From the NCBI GenBank assembly GCA_020402745.1, contig JADBYZ010000012.1:1-64000 (forward strand): DNA of 64,000 bases, given 5' to 3'. The stretch comes from Phenylobacterium sp. (GTDB lineage: Bacteria; Pseudomonadota; Alphaproteobacteria; Caulobacterales; Caulobacteraceae). Every line of letters starts with the position of its first letter. The stretch's first letter is position 1. Under the pieces are notes generated by a model. That model was not told the origin of the DNA and did no database searches. It worked only from the letters and a program-made list of their open reading frames with translations. Below, in pieces: positions 8,561 to 20,277 of this stretch. A program made the position numbers and the translations under genes.

Positions 8561-10821
8561 GCACTGTTCGCGACTGGGCTGCGCCCAATCCCGTCACCGA
8601 GAACCGCTCCGGCCTGATCGGTAAGCCCGTCGATCGCTATGAGGGACGCCTCAAGGTCACCGGGACGGCGCCCTACGCCTACGAGGTGGAGACCCCCGCC
8701 CCGCCCCTCTTCGGCCACATCGTGTCCTCGACCCTGGCCCGGGGCCGCATCGCCTCGGTCGACATCTCGGCGGCCGAGGCTGCGCCGGGCGTCGTCCGGG
8801 TCTGGACCCACCTCAACGTCCCGGCCCAGGCGGCCCGTGGAACCCGGCTCAATCCGCGCAGCCAGAGGGCGTCCAATCCGGCCCTGGAATCGGATCGGGT
8901 CGAGCACTACGGCCAGTCCGTCGCCTTCGTCCTCGCCGATACGCCCGAAAACGCCCGGGCCGCTGGCGGCCTGGTGCGGATCACCTACGAAGCTGAGTCC
9001 GCCGACCTCGACTTCCTGTCCAGCCTGGACCAGGCCGGGCCCGCTCCGGGCGAGGAGGATGCGCGCATCGGCGACTTCGAGGCGGGGTATACGGCCTCGG
9101 AGGTCACGGTCGACGCCACCTGGTTCAGCCCCCTTCAGAACCACGCCCAGATGGAGCCCTGCGCCACCACCGCCTGGTGGGAGGGGGACAAGGTGGTGGT
9201 CCATACCTCCATCCAGATGGTGAAGGGGGGGCAGCACGCCCTGGCCGAGACCCTGGGAGTTCCCTCCGACCGGGTCCGCCTCTTCACGCGCTACATCGGC
9301 GGCGGCTTTGGAGGAAAGGGCCAGTCCTACGACGACCTGACCCTGGCGGCCCTGGGCGCCCGCGAGACCGGCCGGCCGGTCCGCGTCGCCTACACCCGCC
9401 AGCAGATGTTCCAGGCCACCATCCACCGGCCCGCCGTCCAGATGCGGGTCCGGCTGGGCGCGGACCGGTCGGGGCGGTTGAACGCTATGGCCCTGGAGGC
9501 GGTGACCCACTGCGCCCGCAACGCCCCCTTTGTCGAGCACGCCGCCAACTTCGCCCGCAACCTCTACGCCGCGCCGAACCGGCTGACGGGGCACCGGCTG
9601 GTCCGCCTCGACATCCCCCACGCCGGCGCCATGCGGGCGCCCGGCGAGGCGCCCGGCATGCTCTCGCTCGAATGCGCCATGGACGAGCTGGCCGAGACCC
9701 TGGGCCTCGACCCCATCGAGCTGCGGATCCGCAATGAGCCCGAGGTTGATCCGGACAACGCCAAGCCCTTCTCCGTTCGCCAACTGGTGCGCTGCATGCA
9801 GGAAGGCGCCCAGCAGTTCGGCTGGGAGCGCCGCAACCCGGTCCCCGGCGCCGTCCGGGAGGGCCGCTGGTATGTCGGCATGGGCATGGCTACAGCGATC
9901 CGCGGAAACTTCCTGCTGCCCGCCAAGGCGGGGCTCCGCTTGACCGGCGACGGCGTCGCGACCCTCACACAGGGCATGACGGATATCGGCACCGGCACCT
10001 ACACCATCCTGGCCCAGATTACGGGCGAGACCCTGGGGCTCACCCTCGACCAGGTGCGCGTGGAGTTAGGCGATTCCGACATGCCGCCGGCTCCCGGATC
10101 GGGCGGCCAGTTCGGCGCCGCTACGGCGGGCTCCGCGGCCTACGAGACGGGCATGGTCATGCGCCGCCGTCTCGCCGAGCTGGCGGCAGGCGACCCGCGC
10201 TCGCCCCTCTACGGTGAGGATCCGACCCTTATGGACTTCGCCAACGGCAACATCGTCCTGGGCAACCGAAGCGAGAGCCTGGCCGCCCTGGCGGCCCGCG
10301 CCGGACCCGAGGGGGTCTATGTCGAAGGCGGCATCTCTCCCGCCGCGGACGCCCGCGACTGGTCCCAGCACACCTATGGCGCCCAGTTCGCCGAGGTGGG
10401 CGTCGACTCCGTCACCGGCGAGGTGCGCCTGCGCCGCATGTTCGGGGTCTTCGCCGCCGGCCGAATCCTCAACGCCAAGCTCGCCAAGAGCCAGATCACC
10501 GGCGGCATGATCTGGGGGGTCGGCGCGGCCCTGACGGAGTCCAACCCGGTCGATCCGCGCTATGGCTCCTTCCTGCACCAGGACCTGGGAGGCTACCTCG
10601 CCCCCGTCCACGCCGACATCGTCAACCTCGACGCCGTCCTGCTGGACGAGGCCGACGACAAGGCCAACCCGATGGGCATCAAGGGTGTGGGCGAGCTGGG
10701 CATCTGCGGCGCCGGGGCGGCCATCGCCAACGCGGTCTACAACGCCTGCGGCGTCCGGCTGAGGGACTATCCCCTGACCCCGGACAAGGTGCTGGCCGCC
10801 CTGGAGGCCAAGGGCCTCTGA
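8557..10821 (+). CDS. Molybdenum hydroxylase molybdopterin subunit (PaoC-like)
   Basis: This 754-residue catalytic subunit binds the molybdopterin cytosine dinucleotide cofactor and hydroxylates aldehydes or N-heterocycles. Visible motifs are the N-terminal substrate domain with RYEGRLKVTGTAPYAYE, the cofactor motif GGGFGGKGQ near residue 250, AMRAPGEAPGM near 360, and the C-terminal GIKGVGELGICGAG whose Glu in GVGELG is the active-site base of the family. Its length fits PaoC-type proteins. The dedicated XdhC/PaoD-like maturation chaperone usually linked to such operons is absent here, so maturation must rely on a gene elsewhere. The natural substrate is unknown; aromatic aldehydes are plausible from the PaoABC likeness. 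Confidence 0.93.
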   Translation: MSTVRDWAAPNPVTENRSGLIGKPVDRYEGRLKVTGTAPYAYEVETPAPPLFGHIVSSTLARGRIASVDISAAEAAPGVVRVWTHLNVPAQAARGTRLNPRSQRASNPALESDRVEHYGQSVAFVLADTPENARAAGGLVRITYEAESADLDFLSSLDQAGPAPGEEDARIGDFEAGYTASEVTVDATWFSPLQNHAQMEPCATTAWWEGDKVVVHTSIQMVKGGQHALAETLGVPSDRVRLFTRYIGGGFGGKGQSYDDLTLAALGARETGRPVRVAYTRQQMFQATIHRPAVQMRVRLGADRSGRLNAMALEAVTHCARNAPFVEHAANFARNLYAAPNRLTGHRLVRLDIPHAGAMRAPGEAPGMLSLECAMDELAETLGLDPIELRIRNEPEVDPDNAKPFSVRQLVRCMQEGAQQFGWERRNPVPGAVREGRWYVGMGMATAIRGNFLLPAKAGLRLTGDGVATLTQGMTDIGTGTYTILAQITGETLGLTLDQVRVELGDSDMPPAPGSGGQFGAATAGSAAYETGMVMRRRLAELAAGDPRSPLYGEDPTLMDFANGNIVLGNRSESLAALAARAGPEGVYVEGGISPAADARDWSQHTYGAQFAEVGVDSVTGEVRLRRMFGVFAAGRILNAKLAKSQITGGMIWGVGAALTESNPVDPRYGSFLHQDLGGYLAPVHADIVNLDAVLLDEADDKANPMGIKGVGELGICGAGAAIANAVYNACGVRLRDYPLTPDKVLAALEAKGL

Positions 10822-10843
10822 GGTCCGGCCTCCTGAGAGACGC

Positions 10844-12130
10844 TCAGACGGTCTCGGCGCCGTCGAGCGGAGGCGAGATCTTGAGGGCGGTGATGCGGTT
10901 GCGCACCCGCTTGACCACCTGGAAGCGGTGGCCGTGGAAGATGAAGGCCTGACCGATCCTGGGGATGGCCTGGGCCTCGTGGATCACCAGGCCGGCGACG
11001 GTGACCGCCGGTTCGTCCGGCAGGCTCCAGTCCATGGCGCGATTCAGGTCGCGGACCGCCACAGACCCCGCCACCGACACCGACCCGTCCGGCTGCCGGC
11101 GCAGGCCTTCGACGGCGTTGTCGTACTCGTCCTCGATCTCGCCGACGATCTCCTCGAGGATGTCCTCCAGGGTCACCAGGCCCTGCAAGGCGCCGTACTC
11201 GTCCACGACCAGGGCGAAGTGGTTCCTCTGCTTGAGGAAGGCGTTCAGCTGGTCCTTGAGGTTGGTGGTGTCCGGGATGAACCAGGGCTCGCGGCGGATC
11301 TTGTCCACCGAGACCTTCGACATGTCGCCGTCGGCTTCCGAGATGGCCAGAAGCAGGTCCTTGGCGTGCAGGATGCCGATGATGTTCTCGGGGTTATCGC
11401 GCCAGAGCGGGATGCGGGTGTGGTCGCCCTTCAGGACGTTGGCGACCAGCTCCCGGACCGGGAGGTCGGCATCGACCATGGAGATGGACATCCGGTGCAC
11501 CATGACCTGGCTGACATCCATGTCTGACAGGTCCAGCACCCCGCCCAGCATCCGCCGGTCCCGGGCCTCCACCAGGCCCTCGGAGTGGTGGTACTCCACC
11601 GCGCCGCGGATCTCCTCGTGCGCTGCGAGGACGTCCATCTCCATGCCCAGCTTGACGCCGAACAGGCCGAGGGTGCGCCGGACGATCCACTGGATGGCCC
11701 AGATCATGGGGCCGAAGACCTTCACCACGATCAGGGTGGGCGCCGACAGGAAGCGGGCCACGTCGTCCGAGCGCAGGATGGCCAGGGTCTTCGGCAGGAC
11801 CTCGGCGAAGACCAGGACCAGGACGGTCATGATCGCCGTGGCGACGGCGACGCCCAGGGCCCCGGGAATCGCCCGGGTCACGAACTCGGTAGTCACCGCC
11901 GAGGCCAGGATGTTGATCAGATTGTTGCCCAAAAGGACCGCCCCGATCATCGTTTCCTGGTCGGAGATCAAGCGGTTCACCCGGCCGGCGGCGCGGTTGC
12001 CCTCGCGCTCAAGCTGGTGCATCCGGGTGCGGCTGGCGCCCGTGAGCGCCGTCTCCGCCGCCGAGAACAGGGCGGAGATGGCCAGGAGGCCGAAGATCAC
12101 CGGCGTCAGGACCAGGAAGATACCCAACAT
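10844..12130 (-). CDS. HlyC/CorC-type CNNM membrane protein with CBS domains
   Basis: The 428-residue inner-membrane protein has a DUF21/CNNM membrane domain at the N-terminus (FLVLTPVIFGLLAISALFSAAETALTGA and further hydrophobic stretches to about residue 150), a CBS pair around residues 205-330 (VMVHRMSI, GILHAKDLL, LVVDEYGALQGLVTLEDILEEIVGEI) and a C-terminal transporter-associated CorC_HlyC domain. Such proteins take part in magnesium or cobalt ion efflux or homeostasis; the old name hemolysin is misleading. Its ATG overlaps the aroB stop (TGATG), so it is the third gene of an aroK-aroB-corC operon, an arrangement also common in related bacteria. Confidence 0.92.
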   Translation of the reverse strand: MLGIFLVLTPVIFGLLAISALFSAAETALTGASRTRMHQLEREGNRAAGRVNRLISDQETMIGAVLLGNNLINILASAVTTEFVTRAIPGALGVAVATAIMTVLVLVFAEVLPKTLAILRSDDVARFLSAPTLIVVKVFGPMIWAIQWIVRRTLGLFGVKLGMEMDVLAAHEEIRGAVEYHHSEGLVEARDRRMLGGVLDLSDMDVSQVMVHRMSISMVDADLPVRELVANVLKGDHTRIPLWRDNPENIIGILHAKDLLLAISEADGDMSKVSVDKIRREPWFIPDTTNLKDQLNAFLKQRNHFALVVDEYGALQGLVTLEDILEEIVGEIEDEYDNAVEGLRRQPDGSVSVAGSVAVRDLNRAMDWSLPDEPAVTVAGLVIHEAQAIPRIGQAFIFHGHRFQVVKRVRNRITALKISPPLDGAETV

Positions 12131-13239
12131 CAGACGGCTCCTTCAGAGACCAGGAAGGCGCGCATCCGGCCGGCGTCCACGTCGCGCGCCACAAAGGCCT
12201 CGCCTGCGCGCCGGGCGAGGATGAAGGTCAGGCGGCCGCTCTCGGCCTTCTTGTCCTGGGCCATGTGGCGCAGGAGATCGTCAGCGGCGAAGGTCCGCGC
12301 CCCAAGGTCGGAGAGGCGCGCAGGCAGTCCCGCCGCGGCGACGGCGTTCACCGCCCTCAAGGCGTCCTGAGCGTCGCAGAGCCCTTCGGCGGCCGAATAG
12401 CGGAAGGCCATGGCCGAGCCGAGGCCCACCGCCTCACCGTGCAGCAGGGCCTCGCCATAGCCTGTCTCGGCCTCGAGAGCGTGGGCGAAGGTGTGGCCGA
12501 GGTTCAGAAGGGCCCGGCGCCCGGCCTCGCGCTCGTCGGCGATGACGATCTCCGCCTTCATCTCGACCGAGCGCTCCACGGCGCGGGCGAGCGCGCCCGG
12601 CTCTCGCGTCAGGACCGCTGCGCCATGGCCCTCCAGCCAGGCGAAGAAGCCCGCGTCGCCCAGCAGGCCGTATTTCAGCACCTCGGCGTAGCCGGCCCGC
12701 ATCTCGCGGTCGGGCAGGCTGCCCAGCACGTCCAGGTCGGCCAGGACGAGGCGGGGCTGGTGGAAGGCGCCCACCAGGTTCTTGCCCCGCGGGGTGTCGA
12801 TGGCCGTCTTGCCCCCCACCGAGGAGTCCACCTGGGCCAGCAGGGTGGTGGGGATCTGCACGAAGTCGGCGCCGCGCTTGTAGATGGCGGCGGCGAAGCC
12901 GGCGAGGTCGCCGATCACCCCGCCGCCGAAGGCGACGATCAGGTCGCCCCGGTCCAGCTCCAGGGCCAGCAGGGCGTCGCAGAGCGTCTCCAGTCCGGCG
13001 AAGCTCTTGGTCTGTTCGCCGGGGGGCATGACGATGGGATGGACGGCCAGGCCGGCCCGCTCCAGGGCGGCGGTCAGCCGCGCGCCGTGCAGGCCCCAGA
13101 CGGTCTCGTCCGAGACCACGGCGACCCGGTCGCGTCGGACGAAGGGGCGCAGCCGGGCGCCGGCCTCGTCCAGCAGGCCCGGACCGATCAGGACATCGTA
13201 GGCGCGCTCGCCCAGGTCGACATTCACGGTGCGGATCAT
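12130..13239 (-). CDS. aroB: 3-dehydroquinate synthase
   Basis: AroB converts DAHP to 3-dehydroquinate, the second step of the shikimate pathway, with NAD and a divalent metal. The 369-residue protein shows the NAD-binding [15 protein letters not shown], the [21 protein letters not shown] block, the metal-binding [11 protein letters not shown] and the HGEAVGLG motif. Its start codon overlaps the aroK stop (ATGA), and its stop overlaps the start of the CNNM protein gene. Aromatic amino acid and folate precursor synthesis depend on it, so it is probably expressed constitutively. Confidence 0.96.
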   Translation of the reverse strand: MIRTVNVDLGERAYDVLIGPGLLDEAGARLRPFVRRDRVAVVSDETVWGLHGARLTAALERAGLAVHPIVMPPGEQTKSFAGLETLCDALLALELDRGDLIVAFGGGVIGDLAGFAAAIYKRGADFVQIPTTLLAQVDSSVGGKTAIDTPRGKNLVGAFHQPRLVLADLDVLGSLPDREMRAGYAEVLKYGLLGDAGFFAWLEGHGAAVLTREPGALARAVERSVEMKAEIVIADEREAGRRALLNLGHTFAHALEAETGYGEALLHGEAVGLGSAMAFRYSAAEGLCDAQDALRAVNAVAAAGLPARLSDLGARTFAADDLLRHMAQDKKAESGRLTFILARRAGEAFVARDVDAGRMRAFLVSEGAV

Positions 13240-13784
13240 GACGAGGCGCGAGCCTGCCAGTCGGTGAGGGCGCGAACCACCTGATCGACGGTCAACTGGT
13301 GGGGAGAGTCGCCGGTCTCCACCGTGATGTCAGACTGGCTGTAGGCGGGATAGCGCGCCTGCGCCTGTTCGGTCAGCACAGTCATAGGGTCCTTGCCGGT
13401 CAGAAGGGGGCGGTTGTCCTTGCGGGCCACCCGGCGCGCCAGGATGGGCAGGTCGGCCTTGAGCCAGACTGACACGCTCCGCGCCTTGATCAGGTCCCGG
13501 GTCTCGGGGTTCATGAAGGCCCCGCCGCCGGTGGCCAGCACAATGGGCGGTCCCTCCAGCAGGCGGGCGATGACCCGTCGCTCCCCGTCGCGGAAGGCGG
13601 GTTCGCCCAGCTGTTCGAAAATCTCGGGGATGGACCGTCCGGCGGCGACCTCGACCTCTTCATCGGCGTCCCGGAAGGGCAGGTCGAGGGCCTGGGCGAG
13701 GCGCTTGCCGACGCTGGACTTGCCTGAACCCATCAGCCCCACGAGGGTGATGGTCCGGGCGCGCAAGGGGTCTGAAGGGTCCAT
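13236..13784 (-). CDS. aroK: Shikimate kinase
   Basis: AroK phosphorylates shikimate with ATP. The product is 182 residues from the ATG at 13784; this start leaves only a short lead before the Walker A motif [11 protein letters not shown] at about residue 16, as usual for the family. Further marks are DADEEVE (shikimate/Mg binding), FRDGERRVI, and ATGGGAF. The open frame extends upstream to 13940 but that part has no shikimate kinase resemblance and overlaps the divergent xerD promoter region. It heads the aroK-aroB-corC operon, overlapping aroB by 4 bases. Confidence 0.95.
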   Translation of the reverse strand: MDPSDPLRARTITLVGLMGSGKSSVGKRLAQALDLPFRDADEEVEVAAGRSIPEIFEQLGEPAFRDGERRVIARLLEGPPIVLATGGGAFMNPETRDLIKARSVSVWLKADLPILARRVARKDNRPLLTGKDPMTVLTEQAQARYPAYSQSDITVETGDSPHQLTVDQVVRALTDWQARASS

Positions 13785-13869
13785 GGGAGGCGTTGTTTCT
13801 ACACCAAGCCACCGGCAGGCGCTAGGATGCGGCTGATTTGGCGGGCCCAGGCGCCTGCAGGCGGGGACC

Positions 13870-14808
13870 ATGAGCGGCGAAGGCTGGGCCGAGGCATTTC
13901 TGGAAATGATGTCCGTCGAGCGGGCGGCGGCGGCCAACACCCTGCGCGCTTACGAGCGCGATCTCCTGGATGCTTCCGGTTTCCTGGCGGCGCGCGGCCT
14001 GACCCTGGCCTCCGCCGCCGCCGAGGATGTCGAGGCCTATTTCGCCGATCTGGGACGGCGCGGGCTCTCACCGGCCACGGCCTCCCGGCGCCGGGCGGCC
14101 CTGCGCCAGTTCTACCGCTTCGTCCTGGCGGAGGGCTGGCGCCCCGACGATCCCTCCCGCCGGGTCGACGCGCCCCGCCGCGGCCGGCCCCTTCCCAGGG
14201 TGCTCAGTCGCGAGGAGGCCGCCGCCCTGATCGCCGCCGCCACAGTCCGGGATGAGGTGAAGGGCCTGCGCCTCGCCTGCATGATCGAGCTGGCCTACGC
14301 CGGCGGCCTGCGGGTGTCCGAACTCACCAGCCTGACCCTCGCCGCCGTCGCCCGCGACCCCGACTTCCTGATGATCCGGGGCAAGGGCGGCAAGGAGCGG
14401 CTCGCCCCCCTGAACGACGCGGCCCGCGCCGCCGTCCGCGCCTGGAGGGAGGTCAGGGCCCGGACCCTGCCCAAGGGGGACGCGGCCAATCCCTGGCTCT
14501 TTCCCTCCGGCGGCAAGGGCGGGCGGCTGACCCCGCGGCGGTTCGCCCAGCTGCTGGCCGAGGCGGCGATCGAGGCGGGCATCGATCCGGCGCGGGTCTC
14601 CCCCCACGTCCTGCGGCACGCCTTCGCCACCCACCTGCTGGAGGGCGGCGCGGATCTGCGGGTCGTCCAGACCCTGCTCGGCCACGCCGACATCGCCACC
14701 ACCCAGATCTACACCCATGTGGCGGGCGAGCGCCTGCGCGAGGTGGTCGCCGCCGCCCATCCCCTTTCAGCCTCCCGGAAGCCCCGGCGCGAATCCGGCT
14801 TTTCCTGA
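13870..14808 (+). CDS. xerD: Tyrosine recombinase XerD
   Basis: XerD with XerC resolves chromosome dimers at dif under FtsK control. The 312-residue protein has the SAM-like core-binding N-terminal domain (MSVERAAAANTLRAYERDL) and the catalytic domain with Arg in GGLRVSEL near 147, HVLRHAF near 246, LLGHADIATTQIYTHV with His and the nucleophilic Tyr near 280. This set and the size fit the housekeeping XerD. It is divergent from aroK and 53 bases upstream of accA, which could be co-transcribed. No sign of a genomic island or phage beside it. Confidence 0.94.
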   Translation: MSGEGWAEAFLEMMSVERAAAANTLRAYERDLLDASGFLAARGLTLASAAAEDVEAYFADLGRRGLSPATASRRRAALRQFYRFVLAEGWRPDDPSRRVDAPRRGRPLPRVLSREEAAALIAAATVRDEVKGLRLACMIELAYAGGLRVSELTSLTLAAVARDPDFLMIRGKGGKERLAPLNDAARAAVRAWREVRARTLPKGDAANPWLFPSGGKGGRLTPRRFAQLLAEAAIEAGIDPARVSPHVLRHAFATHLLEGGADLRVVQTLLGHADIATTQIYTHVAGERLREVVAAAHPLSASRKPRRESGFS

Positions 14809-14861
14809 ACCGGCCCACCCACTAGGTTCCCCCCAGCGAAACAGGACGGGATTCCCGCCGC

Positions 14862-16885
<2,024 letters not shown>

Positions 16886-16915
16886 AGCGCCGGCTTCTGG
16901 CCCCGTAGCTCCCAA

Positions 16916-16946
16916 GAAAAAGCCCCGGCCGCTGGGCGGCCGGGGC
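16916..16946 (-). terminator. Strong hairpin terminator of the TonB receptor gene
   Basis: An 11-bp perfect stem (GCCCCGGCCGC at 16922-16932 with its complement at 16936-16946, loop TGG) has five A on the plus strand at 16917-16921, i.e. five U on the minus-strand transcript. It therefore terminates the receptor gene that ends at 16974. No matching T run exists in the plus direction, although the stem may still slow plus-strand transcription. Confidence 0.85.
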
Positions 16947-16973
16947 GGGGGTCTTCGGGTCGTGTCGGCGGCG

Positions 16974-19900
16974 TCAGAAGCGCGCCGTCACACCCAGCTT
17001 GTAGTAGCGTCCGATCACGTCATAGACGCCGAGGCCAGTCGTCCCGTAGGGCGGGGGCTGGTCGGTCAGGTTCTCGACGGCGAGGCGCGCCCGCATGTTC
17101 TTCAGGCCCATGGGCGCGCCGATCATTTCGGCAAAGTCATAGGACAAGGCCAGGTCGTGGCGCATGTAGGCGTCCACGGTCAGGGGCGTCCGGGTCTCGA
17201 GGGTGAAGTCGTTGTTGAACTTCGACTCCCCGATGTAGTTGAAGGTCCAGATCGCCGAGAAGGGCCCGCGGGTGTAGGCGGACTCCAGCTTCCATTGCCA
17301 TTCGGCGTTGCCGATCTCGCCCACGTCCCGGTTCAGATCCGTGCCGAAGCCGTTGACCGAGGTCTCCTGCTCGCGGACCGAGTAAAGGTCGAGGTTGAAG
17401 TCCAGGGTGCCGGGATCGCCGCCGCCAAAGCGGTCAAAGCCGCGAATGGTGGCCAGCTCCAGGTTCCAGTCCAGGCCGACCGTGAAGCCCTGGAAGTTGG
17501 AGAAGCCCGCGTTCACAAAGCCAGAGAGCGGTCCGGGGACACCCGGCGCTGCACCCCGACCGAGAATCTGACCCGCCTGTACGCCCGAGGCGGCGTCGCC
17601 GCGCTGGAACCGGTTACAGACCGCGGACGGATAGGCATTGGAGTCGTAGCAGGTGCTGAGGATCGAGGTCAGGTTAAAGTTCACGATCGCCTTGGTCAGC
17701 TTGACGTTCACATAGTCGAAGGTCAGGGCGAGCTTCGGGATGAAGCTGGGCTGGTAGACGAAGCCCAGGGTCCACTGGTCGGCGATCTCGTTCTCCAGAT
17801 CCGGGTTGCCGCTGGTGGCGCCCTCGACGGTGAAGCTCTGGATGTTCGAGACCAGGGAGTAGGTGGCCGGCAGGCCGAGGGCCGTGAAGGCCGCGGCGCA
17901 GTTCGCCCTCCGGGCCGTCGGGTTCGGTCCGGAATTGATGTTGCGCGAGTCGCAGGGGTCGGTCGCAGTCGTGAAGGAGGGTGACCGCGGCAGGAAGACT
18001 TCCGTGATGGCCGGAGCCCGGAAGGACTTGCTCTGGGTGCCCCGGATCGTCAGGTCGTTGACCGGCTTCCAGCGAACGCCATAGCTCCAGGCCTCGTCCT
18101 CGCCCGCCAGGGAGTTGTCGATGTAGCGATAGGCGCCCTCGACCTCCAGACCCTGCATGCCGAGGAAGGTGAAGTCCCCTCCGAAGAGAGGAGCGGAGAG
18201 TTCGCCGTAGAACTCAGTGGTCTCGAACTCGCCGGACAGGGCCGCGATCGCGGCGGAGCGGCCGACCCCGGTCCTCATCGGCTCATTGGGCTGGAAGTCC
18301 GACTCTTCCTGCCGGTACTCATAGCCGACGTTGAAGCCCAGGGCGCCCGCAGGCAGGTCGAACAGGCTGCCGCCGAAGTTGGCCTGATAGACCGTCTGGT
18401 CAATCTGGTACTCGGCCTGGAACTGAACGCCGACATAGTCGAGCGCCGCCTTGGACGGCGCGCCTTCGCCGAAGAGGTTCAGCGGCGCACAGCCATTGGC
18501 CCGGGCGGTCAGGTCACGGCAGACAATGGCGCCGTTTGAGTCCCGGACGGCGTCGATCGCTAGCAGGAACCTCGACTGAACGATGTTGGGGGACGAGAAC
18601 GACCCCCGGGACTGGCCGCGATTGGCCGAGACATCCCAGTTCATGGCCCGTCCGAAGAGGTCGAACTCGCCTTCCGCCACCAGGACGCCGCGATAGACGT
18701 CGCCTTCCGCTTCGGTCTTGTTGTTGCCGATGTCCGAAGAGGCCCGGTTCAGGAAGAAGATCCGGTCACCGGCCGAGGCGGTGTCTGCAGGCAGGGCGGT
18801 GGGCTGGGCCAGGATGGCGGCCTTGGCCTGAGCCGACAGGAAGGGGTTGGAGGTCGACATCCTTAGGGCGGCGGAGGCCCCTCCAAAGATGGAGACATTG
18901 TAGATCGGCTGGTTAAAGGGCTCCACCGCCTCGACCCGGGAGGCGAAGGCTTCGGCCTTGAGGCGGACCTTGGGGGTCACGTCGAATGTGGCGAAGCCAC
19001 TGGCGACATGCCGGTCGACCGGTGAGCGCAGGGAGGACAGCTTCGCCAGGTTCAGGCCATCACCGCCGGAGGCGACCGACGTCTGGTAGAAGACGCCGGT
19101 CTGATAGGGCACAAGGTTGCCGGTGCGGTCGAATTGGGCGGCGATCCGGCCCCCGGGGCTGTTCGGGTCTGCAATGGTCAGGATGCCGGACAGCGCCGAG
19201 CCCCCGGTGCGGGCGGGCAGGCCGCCCGCAGTCGTCTCAGGGAATCGCCGGTTCTGGATCAGGATGGCGCCCGCGATCAGGTCGTTCGGTCCGGTGTTGA
19301 GCGGATTGTTGGCGAAGGCGATCTGACGATTTGTCACCGACCGGTCGGTGAAGGCCAGCGCTTCGGTCCTGTTGTACTCATAGCTGCCCATGAGGTTGAG
19401 GCGGTCGTCGAGGAAGCTCATCCCGCCAATCACCCGGGTGCGGTATTCCTCCGCGTCGCCATACTCGGAAAGCCCGAACTGGCCGTTGACCTCAAGGCCT
19501 TCATAGCGGGTCTTGGTGATGATGTTGACCACGCCGCCGATGGCGTCCGACCCGTAGACGGCGCCGCCCGTGCCGAACACCCGCTCGGTCCGGTTGACCA
19601 GTCCTGTGGGGATGCCGTTCAGGTCCACCTGGCCGCCGGCGTTTGCGCCGGTGAACAGGGAGGCGGCGTTGGAGCCCACAAACCGGCGTCCGTTGACCAG
19701 GGTCAGGGTGCGGTTGGAGCCAAGGTTCAGAAGGTTCACATAGTTCCGGCCGGTGCCGAAGGTGCCCTGGTCGCCGATCGGGTTGATCGGAATGCCGGAT
19801 GACGGGGAGTCATTGATGGCCTCGGCGAGGTTGGTCTGTCCCTTGGCCTCGATCCGCTCGGAGGAGATCACCAGCAGGGGCTGGCTGGCCTCCAGGTTCG

Positions 19901-20048
19901 GCCTCTGGATACGCGAGCCGGTCACGACCAGTTCCCCGACCTCGGTCGAAGCTTGTTGCGCCGATGCGGAGGACGCGAAGGCGACGCCGCAGAAGGCGAC
20001 GGACGCCATAAGGCCCGCCCGAAGCGCGCCAGAAACGGAATGATTCAT
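16974..20048 (-). CDS. TonB-dependent outer-membrane receptor
   Basis: The 1024-residue product starts MNHSVSGALRAG with a signal peptide cleaved after SSASAQ. Then come the TonB-box-like GELVVTGSRI, a plug domain (GTGGAVYGSDAIGGVVNIITK, split at the GSDAIGGV core) and a long beta-barrel ending in an aromatic residue (YKLGVTARF), as needed for Bam-dependent insertion. Large members of this type with conserved VTGSRI are common in Caulobacterales and sphingomonads and import large or hydrophobic substrates. The ATG at 20048 was chosen over further upstream positions because it gives a clean signal peptide. The substrate is unknown; no transporter or glycoside hydrolase is adjacent. Confidence 0.93.
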   Translation of the reverse strand: MNHSVSGALRAGLMASVAFCGVAFASSASAQQASTEVGELVVTGSRIQRPNLEASQPLLVISSERIEAKGQTNLAEAINDSPSSGIPINPIGDQGTFGTGRNYVNLLNLGSNRTLTLVNGRRFVGSNAASLFTGANAGGQVDLNGIPTGLVNRTERVFGTGGAVYGSDAIGGVVNIITKTRYEGLEVNGQFGLSEYGDAEEYRTRVIGGMSFLDDRLNLMGSYEYNRTEALAFTDRSVTNRQIAFANNPLNTGPNDLIAGAILIQNRRFPETTAGGLPARTGGSALSGILTIADPNSPGGRIAAQFDRTGNLVPYQTGVFYQTSVASGGDGLNLAKLSSLRSPVDRHVASGFATFDVTPKVRLKAEAFASRVEAVEPFNQPIYNVSIFGGASAALRMSTSNPFLSAQAKAAILAQPTALPADTASAGDRIFFLNRASSDIGNNKTEAEGDVYRGVLVAEGEFDLFGRAMNWDVSANRGQSRGSFSSPNIVQSRFLLAIDAVRDSNGAIVCRDLTARANGCAPLNLFGEGAPSKAALDYVGVQFQAEYQIDQTVYQANFGGSLFDLPAGALGFNVGYEYRQEESDFQPNEPMRTGVGRSAAIAALSGEFETTEFYGELSAPLFGGDFTFLGMQGLEVEGAYRYIDNSLAGEDEAWSYGVRWKPVNDLTIRGTQSKSFRAPAITEVFLPRSPSFTTATDPCDSRNINSGPNPTARRANCAAAFTALGLPATYSLVSNIQSFTVEGATSGNPDLENEIADQWTLGFVYQPSFIPKLALTFDYVNVKLTKAIVNFNLTSILSTCYDSNAYPSAVCNRFQRGDAASGVQAGQILGRGAAPGVPGPLSGFVNAGFSNFQGFTVGLDWNLELATIRGFDRFGGGDPGTLDFNLDLYSVREQETSVNGFGTDLNRDVGEIGNAEWQWKLESAYTRGPFSAIWTFNYIGESKFNNDFTLETRTPLTVDAYMRHDLALSYDFAEMIGAPMGLKNMRARLAVENLTDQPPPYGTTGLGVYDVIGRYYKLGVTARF

Positions 20049-20277
20049 TGCTAGGCCCCCAGCCTGTTGCAGTTGAGATGAATCCGGAGGGACTGCCTGC
20101 GCGTACGTGACGTGACGCACACGGTGACGCCCACCCTGACTCCCTGCCGCCGAAGTAGGGCGCCGGTCACCCGCGATCAAACGCAAGGACCCCTTCTCCC
20201 GCACTGCAGATGAGATTGTGTCTATTTGGTGACAGTGGGCGGCGACCCTCTGCGGGAGGCGCCGCCCTTGCCGGCCC

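Noticed and set aside
14068-14760. A 230-residue minus-strand frame inside xerD
   Set aside because: It is a GC-driven shadow with Gly/Gln-rich composition and no family likeness, while xerD on the other strand has its catalytic motifs.
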